From Methanobacterium sp. (GTDB taxonomy: Archaea; Methanobacteriota; Methanobacteria; Methanobacteriales; Methanobacteriaceae): a stretch of 5,734 bases of DNA. Below the pieces are notes generated by a model, which saw only the letters and a list, made by a program, of their open reading frames with translations, had not been told where the DNA came from and ran no database searches. Below, piece by piece: positions 1 through 5,496 of the stretch (position 1 is the stretch's first letter; each line of letters starts with the position of its first letter). The position numbers and the translations under genes are program-made. The stretch lies in the NCBI GenBank assembly GCA_003164415.1, contig PLTK01000046.1, forward strand, positions 7,456 through 13,189, given 5' to 3'.

Positions 1-100
1 GTATTTCCGGTGAACGAGTCTCGACTCCCAACGGAGTCAACAGAAAACCCAAAATGAAGCCAATACCAAATAAGACTGCCAATATGTGCATTGCACTCAT
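1..100 (-). CDS. Membrane protein, N-terminal part (cut by window edge)
   Basis: The minus strand is open from ATG 100 to the window edge. It reads MSAMHILAVLFGIGFILGFL and then LTPLGVETRSPEI, which is one hydrophobic segment (about residues 5-21) followed by a polar turn. This looks like the first transmembrane helix of a multi-pass protein; I do not recognise the family. ATG 100 has no convincing ribosome binding site. A far better start lies upstream at ATG 140, preceded by GAGGT with 5-nt spacing, but it runs into a stop after six codons (MKKKQL). With one A fewer in the nine-A run after that ATG, the frame would continue as MKKNNSKSIKAPF into MSAMH. So the native N-terminus probably begins at 140 and the frame is broken or slippery. 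ATG 91 is another possible start. That the stretch is coding is fairly sure; the exact start is not. Confidence 0.55.
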   Translation of the reverse strand, partial: MSAMHILAVLFGIGFILGFLLTPLGVETRSPEI

Positions 101-137
101 GAAAGGTGCTTTTATTGATTTAGAGTTGTTTTTTTTT

Positions 138-152
138 CATAAATTACCTCTT
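138..152 (-). promoter_or_regulatory. Ribosome binding site and start codon ahead of the A9 tract
   Basis: On the minus strand, AAGAGGT (152-146) sits 5 nt before ATG (140-138). This is the only good initiation signal for the membrane protein at the left edge, yet the codons after it (ATG, three AAA, CAA, CTC, TAA) stop at once. The strength of the site argues that the downstream hydrophobic frame was originally read from here. A genuine six-residue leader peptide is the alternative. Confidence 0.5.
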
Positions 153-342
153 ATTAATCTCATATTATTACTAATATTAGCATAGAACATAATAAATTTA
201 TCGAATTAAAGATTTTGGATACATGGCTCTTGTTATTTTCTCATCATTAATCGGAAGCTAGCGATGAATACAGAAAGAATTAAAAATAGGGGGTTAATGT
301 TTATTTTAATAAATTCATAACTGAGATACGTTGATTGTAATT
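141..342. other. Non-coding AT-rich spacer
   Basis: About 200 bp separate the 3' end of the methyltransferase remnant from the membrane protein start, both on the minus strand. No reading frame with a start, ribosome binding site and reasonable composition was found on either strand. It holds a perfect 10-bp palindrome CTAATATTAG at 171-180 and several TATA-like A/T stretches. One of these is presumably the promoter of the membrane protein, but I cannot single it out. T-rich runs just after the methyltransferase stop could end its transcript. Confidence 0.45.
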
Positions 343-1072
343 TCATTCAATTTTACGTGCCCAGGCATAGAAAACTATTTCACTTATATATGTGGCTTTC
401 GAGTTTTTACGTTCTTCTGTTAGACGATCTTCGAGAGTGTTTATATCAATTTCATCTTCTGTTGCAACTCCTGTCTTAATTATACGTGGTAACATGAGTT
501 TAACAATCAGAGCTCTAGGTAAAGGTTTACCAGGAGTTTGGACTATAGCCTCAGCACGAAGTTTTTCGACGGTAAGTCCTTTTGTGTAAGTAGACTCCAG
601 AGATCAAATCCTAAATGAGTGTTGCCTCCTTCACGCTCTACTGTGTCCCATATCCATTTATCTACGTGTTGGTGAAGAGGCATGGGTACTATACTTTTTG
701 AAGAAAGTGTGGAATCACTTTCCTGAAAAATCATTATTCCTCCAATCTTCAACAGTGCAGAAAGCTCAGAGATTATCCTCCTTGGATCTGGCAAATACAT
801 TAGTACCCGTCTACCTACAATAGCATCAAACTGATCATTATCAATTGAAAGTGCATTCAAGTCAGATTTAACGAAATCAACATTTTTTAACATATTTTCA
901 CTAGCTCGTTCACGAGCAACTTCCAATGCATTATCATTTAAATCCAATCCTAAAACTGACCCTTCAATCCCAACCATATCAGCTAATAAAAATGACACAT
1001 CACCTCGTCCACAACCAATATCAAGAATAGACAAGAAGATTATATGTAATATTCTCGCACATTATTCATCAT
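343..1072 (-). pseudogene. Class I SAM-dependent methyltransferase, disrupted
   Basis: A small-molecule-type SAM methyltransferase remnant. The longest intact stretch (1034 to about 584) has motif I LDIGCGRGD, the acidic loop after strand 2 (LGLDLND), motif DAIVGRRVLMYLPDP and the strand-5 region LKIGGIMIFQESD, i.e. a complete Rossmann core. After SLLTQK the frame breaks. In the +1 frame, a typical C-terminus of this family (LTVEKLRAEAIVQTPGKPLP, later ATEDEIDINTLEDRL and YISEIVFYAWARKIE) runs to a TGA at 345-343. One A missing in the A4 run at 580-583 accounts for the shift. At the 5' end, an AGAGGT site precedes ATG ATG at 1072-1067, which encodes MMNNVREYYI and then TAA. The core resumes about 8 bases later in another frame without the roughly 35 residues normally preceding motif I. 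The remaining open frame could only start at a TTG (1034) with no binding site. Total length is about 243 codon-equivalents against 270-280 for relatives (from memory). Two independent lesions favour a pseudogene; a sequencing error could explain the frameshift but not the deletion. Confidence 0.8.
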
Positions 1073-1336
1073 TTTACCTCTAAAAATTTCCGTATACATA
1101 AATTAAATCATTATCATTAAGTAATCTTATAGTTTGATAATTTTTATAAAATTTTCAATGATTCCTATTAATATTGATCGATCGCTCTTTTGCTTACTTT
1201 CTCCTATATGAATTAATTGGATAAGATAAACACTTAAAAAATTGATACAACAACCTAAAGAGCAAATTTGGAAGTATAATTAAGTTTTTATGATAAAAAA
1301 ATATGAATTTTAAAAAACTTAATAAAATTCTAATAT
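1073..1336. other. Non-coding spacer between PAS gene and methyltransferase remnant
   Basis: This 264-bp A/T-rich stretch has no convincing gene on either strand. It contains the GAGGT binding site of the methyltransferase (1080-1076) and the probable terminator of the PAS gene (1279-1323). A palindromic GATCGATC occurs near 1178-1185. Being downstream of the PAS gene and upstream of the methyltransferase on the same strand, it must also hold the methyltransferase promoter if that was ever transcribed alone; no box stands out. Confidence 0.4.
1279..1323 (-). terminator. Possible terminator of the PAS gene
   Basis: An 11-bp perfect inverted repeat, ATTAAGTTTTT (1279-1289) and AAAAACTTAAT (1313-1323), with a 23-nt loop begins 14 nt after the PAS stop codon. 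Read on the minus strand it contains T6 and T7 runs, the kind of oligo-T tract that ends archaeal transcripts. The stem is weak (one C:G pair), so the T runs may matter more than the hairpin. Confidence 0.35.
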
Positions 1337-1897
1337 TTAATGTTTGTTCATTTCTAGTAATATTTCGTTTGAGACTTTCAAGAATTTTTCGACAATATTA
1401 CGATACTTTTCTTCACTTTTTTTTATTGCTTGTTCTGTTTTTTTTCGTTCGGTAATATCTCTGATAATTGCTGAGAAATATGTTGTGTTGTCAGATTCCC
1501 AGGCAGATAATGACATTTCAAATGGGAAAGTAGTGCTGTCTTTTCTTAAACCTGTTGTTTGAACTGTTTTGCCAAGAAGGCTGTGTTTTCCACTTACTTC
1601 ATAATTTTCCAATTCATTTAGATACCCTTTCCTAAATTTATCGGGCATTAACATTGTAAGACTCTTTCCGGATAACTCATCAGATGAATAGCCAAATAGT
1701 TTTTTAAAAATTTTATTAAAGAATAAAATATTTCCGTTATGATCAGTTGTAACAATTCCATCAGTAGCAGACTCTGCAAAAGTTCTAAAACGTTCTTCAC
1801 TTTTTTTTAGAGCAATTTTAGTTTTTTTACATTCTATAATTTCTTTCTTCATTTCTTTTAATTCATCATTACATTGATCTTCAGTTTCCCCTGACAT
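1337..1897 (-). CDS. Stand-alone PAS-domain sensor protein
   Basis: A predicted soluble cytoplasmic sensor of 186 residues. Residues 8-35 are a charged, probably coiled-coil helix rich in Lys/Glu. Residues about 33-150 form a PAS domain (ERFRTFAESATDGIVTTD, GNILFFNKIFKKLFGYSSDE, LTMLMPDKFR) ending in the usual PAC signature FSAIIRDITERKKTE. A second helix follows (158-186, SEEKYRNIVEKF); it resembles the linker into another PAS or kinase domain, but the protein stops at LEMNKH. There is no histidine kinase, GGDEF, DNA-binding or receiver domain, so any output must be through a partner. The start was chosen at ATG 1897 because GGAGGT lies 7 nt upstream. An ATG at 1912 would add MEVYS but has GAGG only 2 nt away and overlaps the better site. 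No ligand residues (such as haem His or flavin Cys) can be assigned. The gene is divergent from the Roadblock/GTPase operon, which makes a functional link plausible but unproven. Confidence 0.85.
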   Translation of the reverse strand: MSGETEDQCNDELKEMKKEIIECKKTKIALKKSEERFRTFAESATDGIVTTDHNGNILFFNKIFKKLFGYSSDELSGKSLTMLMPDKFRKGYLNELENYEVSGKHSLLGKTVQTTGLRKDSTTFPFEMSLSAWESDNTTYFSAIIRDITERKKTEQAIKKSEEKYRNIVEKFLKVSNEILLEMNKH

Positions 1898-1912
1898 TGA
1901 ATAAACCTCCAT
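1898..1912 (-). promoter_or_regulatory. Ribosome binding site of the PAS gene
   Basis: GGAGGT at 1910-1905 lies 7 nt before ATG 1897. It overlaps the earlier ATG at 1912-1910, so the two starts are mutually exclusive in practice, and the shorter protein is the better call. Confidence 0.6.
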
Positions 1913-2025
1913 ATCCTCAAAAAGTCTTATTCCAAAGCTTTACACTAATAACTAGTATAATTTTCTAAGTAATTATAACTTATTAAAAAAATTACATAGA
2001 TACGATAAACTAAAAATATATTTTT

Positions 2026-2038
2026 AAGTATAAATATG
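2026..2038 (+). promoter_or_regulatory. Candidate archaeal TATA box for the operon
   Basis: AAGTATAAATATG resembles an archaeal box A preceded by an A-rich BRE-like stretch. Initiation about 25 nt downstream would fall near 2058-2063, inside the palindrome at 2045-2063, and would give a leader of about 140 nt. The closer TATA-like string near 2168 would put the start almost on the ribosome binding site, so it fits less well. A/T richness makes both uncertain. Confidence 0.25.
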
Positions 2039-2044
2039 CATTAT

Positions 2045-2063
2045 TTATCATTATTCATGATAA
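2045..2063. promoter_or_regulatory. Palindromic operator candidate
   Basis: TTATCAT, five bases TATTC, then ATGATAA form a perfect 7-bp inverted repeat with a 5-nt spacer, the spacing expected for a dimeric helix-turn-helix regulator. It lies in the divergent region, just after a TATA-like box. One more half-site (TTATCAT) occurs at 2160-2166. No regulator gene is in the window, and such palindromes arise by chance in A/T-rich DNA. Confidence 0.3.
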
Positions 2064-2200
2064 CAGGGAAATCAGTTATTTTGGAATACGAATCTTGATG
2101 ATATTATATGTAACAAAATCAATTAGATAATAAAGGTTGGTAAAATTTACAAAATTTTTTTATCATATTATATTTAGGAATATATTTATGAAGGTGTAGT

Positions 2201-2578
2201 ATGACCAAAACTAAAAAGGAAAAGTTAGATGATGTACTAACGGGATTAATACAGGTTGGACAGATAAAAGCATGTGGTATTGTTTCTAAAGAAGGTCTAC
2301 TTATTAATTCTAGGACACCTCCTGATGTGGATGCTAGAATATTTTCAGCACTCTGTTCAACTATAATGGGGGCTGCAGAGGCTGCATCAGGACAGATGAC
2401 AACAGGTATAGTATCACAAATTTCTGTTAAAACTGAAAAAGGGACCATTGTACTTATTCCTGCTGGTTTAAAGGCCATATTAACAGTTTTAACTGATCCT
2501 GAAGCCCAAATTGGGTTGATATTCTATGAAATGGAAACCCGCGCACTTCAAGTAGAAGAAATTTTAAGGGAAATGTGA
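2201..2578 (+). CDS. Roadblock/LC7 domain protein (MglB-like)
   Basis: A 125-residue single-domain Roadblock/LC7 protein, the family that includes MglB, CvnB of the Streptomyces conservons and eukaryotic dynein light chains. Characteristic stretches are ACGIVSKEGLLINSRTPPDV (24-43), DARIFSALCSTIMGAAEAA (44-62) and the strand/turn GTIVLIPAGLKAILTVLTDP (81-100), closed by a helix IGLIFYEMETRALQVEEILR. There is no signal peptide or membrane segment. Such proteins dimerise and bind small Ras-like GTPases, often as activators (MglB on MglA); here the GTPase is encoded by the very next gene, so a cognate pair is likely. AAGGTG (2191-2196) lies 4 nt before the ATG. The final codon and stop (ATGTGA) overlap the GTG start of the next gene by 4 bases, implying translational coupling. 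It is the first gene of the operon. Domain assignment is secure; the GAP role is inferred. Confidence 0.93.
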   Translation: MTKTKKEKLDDVLTGLIQVGQIKACGIVSKEGLLINSRTPPDVDARIFSALCSTIMGAAEAASGQMTTGIVSQISVKTEKGTIVLIPAGLKAILTVLTDPEAQIGLIFYEMETRALQVEEILREM

Positions 2579-3765
2579 ATCAAATGAAAAAATCTCATAT
2601 TCCTAAACTTGACGATTTCATTGGAGGAGGAATTCCTGAAGGATCATCCATTCTATTTTGTGCAGTTCCAGGAGTTGAATGTGAAGCCTTTGGATATCAA
2701 ATCCTGAATGGTATAATTGAAGATGGGCATAAAGGTTTTATTTTTACCAATGTTTCTGAACCTAATGACATAATATACGAGTTCAACCAATATGGATGGA
2801 ACCTAGAAAAATATCTTGAAGAAGAAAAAGCTTTCTTTGTAGATGGAAGCTCAAATTTCATAGGATTGCCACCAACGGGTAAGTATTCAATTAATGAACT
2901 TTCCCAAATAGAAGGAATTGTACTCAAAGCCATTGATGATGTATCAAATGGAGTTGGAGTAATAAATAATTTATCTACACTAATTGATTACCTTGAGGAA
3001 GATAAAATAATTGAGATTCTCGATAAATGGAATAAGCGTGCAAAGGCAAATAATACCATCCTAGTGTACATATTCACCAAATGGGGCTACGAACAAAAAC
3101 TTATCAATACCATAAAGAACAGTGTTGATAGTATAGTCAGTTTAACAAGTATTGAAGAACGTGTAATTATCGGACAAGGTTTCATGGTTACCAGTGCATC
3201 ATGGACAAAACCTCAAAATAATATGGTACTATTTTTCGTTTTACAACCCGGTGGGGTAAAAATATATATTCCAAAAATTTTGGTAACAGGGCCTTATAAT
3301 GCTGGAAAATCAAGTTTTGTCAAATCCATATCAAAAAGATCTGTTTCAGTCGAAAGAATGGCTTTAGAAAAATTTCCAACTACCATTGCTATGGATATTG
3401 GCCATGTAGATCATAATGGTTTTGTTGCAGATATCTTCGGAACTCCTGGTCAAGAGCGTTTTGACCTTATGTTAGACGTGCTATCCAAGGAAGCTGTTGG
3501 AGCATTTATAATAGTGGATTCAAGTGCTCCTCAAACATTTGCACGGGCAAAGGAAATGATAAACAAAACTCATGCTAAAGCAATTCCAAAAATAATAGTT
3601 GCCAACAAACAGGACATGCTTGGAGCATTGTCTCCTGAACAAATCAGAGAAGCAATGAAACTTGATAAGAATATTCCAATAATACCAACTACAATAACTG
3701 AGAATATAGGTGTAGAAAAAGCACTTGATGCTCTATTAAAGCTCTTATACGGCGATACAAAATGA
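2575..3765 (+). CDS. Degenerate KaiC-like ATPase domain fused to small Ras-like GTPase
   Basis: A 396-residue two-domain protein. Residues about 8-225 follow the RecA/KaiC-like pattern seen in the two downstream proteins (HIPKLDDFIGGGIPEGSS, then hydrophobic strand). However, the P-loop is CAVPGVECEA (29-38), with Glu35-Cys36 where Gly-Lys is required, and the Walker B position ends in VINN with Asn131 instead of Asp. This domain should not hydrolyse ATP and is probably structural. Residues about 233-396 are a COG2229/MglA-type small GTPase. It has G1 GPYNAGKSS (239-247), switch I FPTTIAMD (267-274), G3 DIFGTPGQERF (286-296), G4 NKQD (344-347) and a weak G5 (about 371-376). In G3 the residue aligned with Ras Asp57 is Gly289, as is usual in this family; Gln293 (Ras Gln61) is kept. 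The GTG start (2575) overlaps the Roadblock stop and has AAGGG 4 nt upstream; ATG 2584 is possible. The stop overlaps the next ATG by 4 bases. It is presumably the switch controlled by the upstream Roadblock protein. Confidence 0.9.
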   Translation: MNQMKKSHIPKLDDFIGGGIPEGSSILFCAVPGVECEAFGYQILNGIIEDGHKGFIFTNVSEPNDIIYEFNQYGWNLEKYLEEEKAFFVDGSSNFIGLPPTGKYSINELSQIEGIVLKAIDDVSNGVGVINNLSTLIDYLEEDKIIEILDKWNKRAKANNTILVYIFTKWGYEQKLINTIKNSVDSIVSLTSIEERVIIGQGFMVTSASWTKPQNNMVLFFVLQPGGVKIYIPKILVTGPYNAGKSSFVKSISKRSVSVERMALEKFPTTIAMDIGHVDHNGFVADIFGTPGQERFDLMLDVLSKEAVGAFIIVDSSAPQTFARAKEMINKTHAKAIPKIIVANKQDMLGALSPEQIREAMKLDKNIPIIPTTITENIGVEKALDALLKLLYGDTK

Positions 3766-4463
3766 TCCCACGTATTGAATCAGGAATACCAGAATTTGAC
3801 GAACTCACACTCTCTGAAAGTGGTATGGGTGGAATCCCAGAGAACTCATCAACTTTAATATATGGTCCTCCAAAAACGGGCAAATCAATATTTAGCTATC
3901 AATTCACATATCAAGGACTTTCAAATGATGAGCCATGTCTTTATATTACTACTGACCAAGGTCTTAATCAGTTAAAAAATAATATGTTTGATTTTCAGAT
4001 GCCAATTGAAAAATACATCGAAGATAAAACTTTATTTATAATTGACACTACTTCAAATATCTCAGAAGGAATGCAAACTAAAACAGAAACTATTGTATCT
4101 TCCGATATTAACAATCCCACAGATATCATGGTTAAAGTCGGTTCAGGAGTTAAATATATCTGCAAAAAATATCCGAGATTCAGATCTGTATTAGATTCTT
4201 CTACTACTCTTTTAGCATACAATGATACTATGTTGATTTTACGTGTTTTAAAGGCTTATTTAATGAGAGTAAATGGGGTAGGTGGGACACCAATAATTAC
4301 ATACACAGAAAATTCTGCAGATATCATGATTGAAACAATGCTCAAATCCATGGTGGACAATATTATAAAATTAGATGGAAAAACAGTTATTGTTGAAGCC
4401 ATGAAGGGTATAGGAAAAAGAAGTGCAAAATACAAAATCAAAGACCATGGCATTATATTGTGA
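3762..4463 (+). CDS. KaiC-like RecA-superfamily ATPase, paralog 1
   Basis: A 233-residue single-domain KaiC/RadA-like ATPase. It opens with IESGIPEFDELTLSESGMGG and IPENSS, the usual entry into the core. Walker A is GPPKTGKS (35-42) and Walker B is VLDSSTTLLAY with Asp145. A strand near 197-206 (MVDNIIKLDG) matches the family's VADGVIRL-type motif. The C-terminus (AMKGIGKRSAKYKIKDHGII) corresponds to the basic KaiC segment that contacts the neighbouring subunit's nucleotide, here with Lys215, Lys219 and Arg220. The Glu-Glu pair that KaiC uses for hydrolysis after strand 2 is replaced by Asp65-Gln66 (YITTDQG), so ATP binding is likely and hydrolysis may be slow or absent. Family members form hexamers; that is expected, not shown. 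The ATG overlaps the preceding stop (ATGA) with no strong binding site of its own, so translation is probably coupled. It is clearly paralogous to the next gene. Confidence 0.9.
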   Translation: MIPRIESGIPEFDELTLSESGMGGIPENSSTLIYGPPKTGKSIFSYQFTYQGLSNDEPCLYITTDQGLNQLKNNMFDFQMPIEKYIEDKTLFIIDTTSNISEGMQTKTETIVSSDINNPTDIMVKVGSGVKYICKKYPRFRSVLDSSTTLLAYNDTMLILRVLKAYLMRVNGVGGTPIITYTENSADIMIETMLKSMVDNIIKLDGKTVIVEAMKGIGKRSAKYKIKDHGIIL

Positions 4464-4502
4464 ACTATTCAGGTCCTTAAAATATTTGTTAAACCGTTAT
4501 GT

Positions 4503-4509
4503 GAGGTGA
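4503..4509 (+). promoter_or_regulatory. Ribosome binding site deciding the start of paralog 2
   Basis: GAGGTGA is a near-complete archaeal Shine-Dalgarno sequence 8 nt before ATG 4518. A GTG at 4506 lies inside it and so is not a credible start; it would merely add MNLV. ATG 4518 gives MIKTIESGIP, colinear with MIPRIESGIP of paralog 1. Confidence 0.7.
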
Positions 4510-4517
4510 ATTTAGTT

Positions 4518-5240
4518 ATGATCAAAACTATTGAATCTGGAATTCCAGGATTTGATGAACTTACAGTATCTGAGATCACAAAAGGTGGAATTCCAGAAAA
4601 ATCAAGTACGTTAATATATGGTCCACCAAAAACTGGCAAATCGATATTTTGCAACCAATTCACATACCATGGACTTTTGAACTTAGAACCTTGTCTTTAT
4701 GTGACCACTGATCATGGATTTAAACAAGTTCAAAATAATATGATGGAATTTCAATGGTTCATCCAGAACTATATTCAAAATCAGAGTCTTTATATTATTG
4801 ACGGAATCTCACAGCTTTCAGGCAAAAAAATAGAAGATACTAATAACATAAAATCATCTTTTGTTCGTAATTCTTCAGATATGATGGTTAAAATTGGTAT
4901 TGGAACAAGATTTGTATATAAAAAATCGAATCACTTCAGATCTACACTTGATTCACTTAACACACTATTTGCGTTCAATCCACAACAAATGGTCATAAGA
5001 GTATTAAATGCTTACTTAAGAAGAATCACAGAAGCAGGAGGTACAAGTATCGTAGCTTATACAGAAGGAATAATCAATCCAAACACAGAAAACATGTTAA
5101 AATCTCTATTTGACAATACCATAAAGTTAGATGGGCAAAATATACAAATCAAATCCCATTTTGAAGAGGAGGAAGAACTAATCAATTATAAATCAACATA
5201 CAAAATTACAAATAAAGGAATTGTTGTAAAAAAAGAATAA
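4518..5240 (+). CDS. KaiC-like RecA-superfamily ATPase, paralog 2
   Basis: A 240-residue paralog of the preceding gene; by hand count 51 of the first 65 residues are identical. Walker A GPPKTGKS (35-42) and Walker B TLDSLNTLFAF with Asp145 fall at the same positions, so the two proteins align without gaps through the core. The catalytic Glu-Glu of KaiC is here Asp65-His66 (YVTTDHG). The main difference is the C-terminus. The basic segment expected to reach the neighbouring nucleotide is replaced by an acidic run (SHFEEEEELIN, 213-223) before the conserved end YKITNKGIVV. Paralog 2 may therefore be unable to complete an active site for its neighbour, and a mixed complex with paralog 1 is attractive but inferred. 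The gene follows paralog 1 after 54 nt and has the strongest ribosome binding site of the operon, which suggests a different or higher level of translation. It is last in the operon; a short T run (5241-5245) follows the stop. Confidence 0.9.
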   Translation: MIKTIESGIPGFDELTVSEITKGGIPEKSSTLIYGPPKTGKSIFCNQFTYHGLLNLEPCLYVTTDHGFKQVQNNMMEFQWFIQNYIQNQSLYIIDGISQLSGKKIEDTNNIKSSFVRNSSDMMVKIGIGTRFVYKKSNHFRSTLDSLNTLFAFNPQQMVIRVLNAYLRRITEAGGTSIVAYTEGIINPNTENMLKSLFDNTIKLDGQNIQIKSHFEEEEELINYKSTYKITNKGIVVKKE

Positions 5241-5331
5241 TTTTTATAGATATCCATTAATTAATTTAAAAGAAAAGAAGATTTGATTTCCAAAGATAAT
5301 TTGTTCAAACAGCTGATTATTAAAGGTAATA
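5241..5331. other. Convergent intergenic region
   Basis: This 91-bp gap lies between the 3' ends of the ATPase operon and the small membrane protein gene. TTTTTATAG directly after the operon stop (5241-5249) is a weak oligo-T terminator candidate. TTAATTAA follows near 5258-5265. No gene or strong hairpin is visible. Confidence 0.35.
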
Positions 5332-5496
5332 TCACTTCAAGGGCTTCTTTAATTTATATATTAAACCCTTTGGTTTTATTAATCGATAAAAACTAAGAGC
5401 AAAAATTGCAGTTACAATAAATGAAATTATAGTCACAACACCCAAATAAACTATAAATGGCTTACCAAATATTTGATACAGAGCAATACTAACCAT
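5332..5496 (-). CDS. Small single-helix membrane protein (54 aa)
   Basis: A 54-residue protein of unknown function. It begins MVSIALYQIFGKPFIVYLGV, continues with one strongly hydrophobic segment (about residues 13-35, including TIISFIVTAIFALSFY), and ends in a basic tail, RLIKPKGLIYKLKKPLK. By the positive-inside rule the tail would be cytoplasmic. ATG 5496 is chosen because GGAGG (5509-5505) lies 8 nt upstream. An upstream extension to 5562 exists but starts at TTG and lacks such a site. The opening FGKP...YLG followed by a helix recalls the first helix of small archaeal multi-helix membrane proteins, so this could be a shortened relative; I cannot name a family. It is convergent with the ATPase operon and probably independent of it. 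Confidence 0.6.
   Translation of the reverse strand: MVSIALYQIFGKPFIVYLGVVTIISFIVTAIFALSFYRLIKPKGLIYKLKKPLK

Larger units (their letters stand above)
1913..2200. other. Divergent intergenic promoter region
   Basis: This gap between the leftward PAS gene and the rightward Roadblock operon contains no credible gene. It must hold both promoters. It is very A/T-rich, so TATA-like strings are frequent and weakly informative. The most distinct are TATAAATATG near 2029-2038 and TATTATATTT near 2168-2176 for the plus strand, and TTATACTAG near 1953-1961 on the minus strand. A 19-bp palindrome sits at 2045-2063, and its half-site TTATCAT recurs at 2160-2166. Confidence 0.45.

Noticed and set aside
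16..38. Overlapping GAGTC/GACTC and GACTCC/GGAGTC inverted repeats, a possible hairpin.
   Set aside because: They lie inside the membrane protein reading frame (LTPLGVETR), the stems are only 5-6 bp, and there is no T tract, so they are probably incidental.
392..589. A 65-codon plus-strand open frame over the methyltransferase C-terminus.
   Set aside because: It has no ribosome binding site, its Ser/Arg-rich composition is implausible, and it lies antisense to the clearly conserved methyltransferase C-terminal sequence in the minus frame.
543..1034. Reading the methyltransferase as an intact 163-residue protein starting at TTG 1034.
   Set aside because: The start has no binding site and falls right at motif I. 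The last residues (KDLPSKNFVLRL) match nothing expected, while the family C-terminus continues in the next frame. A broken longer gene explains all of this.
2119..2478. A 119-codon minus-strand open frame opposite the Roadblock gene.
   Set aside because: It is a shadow of the plus-strand gene: the Roadblock frame has a domain match, a binding site and operon context, and this frame has none of these.
3762..5240. Circadian clock kaiC genes.
   Set aside because: Each protein has a single KaiC-like domain without the catalytic Glu pair, and no kaiA or kaiB is present. They are KaiC-like archaeal ATPases, not the cyanobacterial clock protein.
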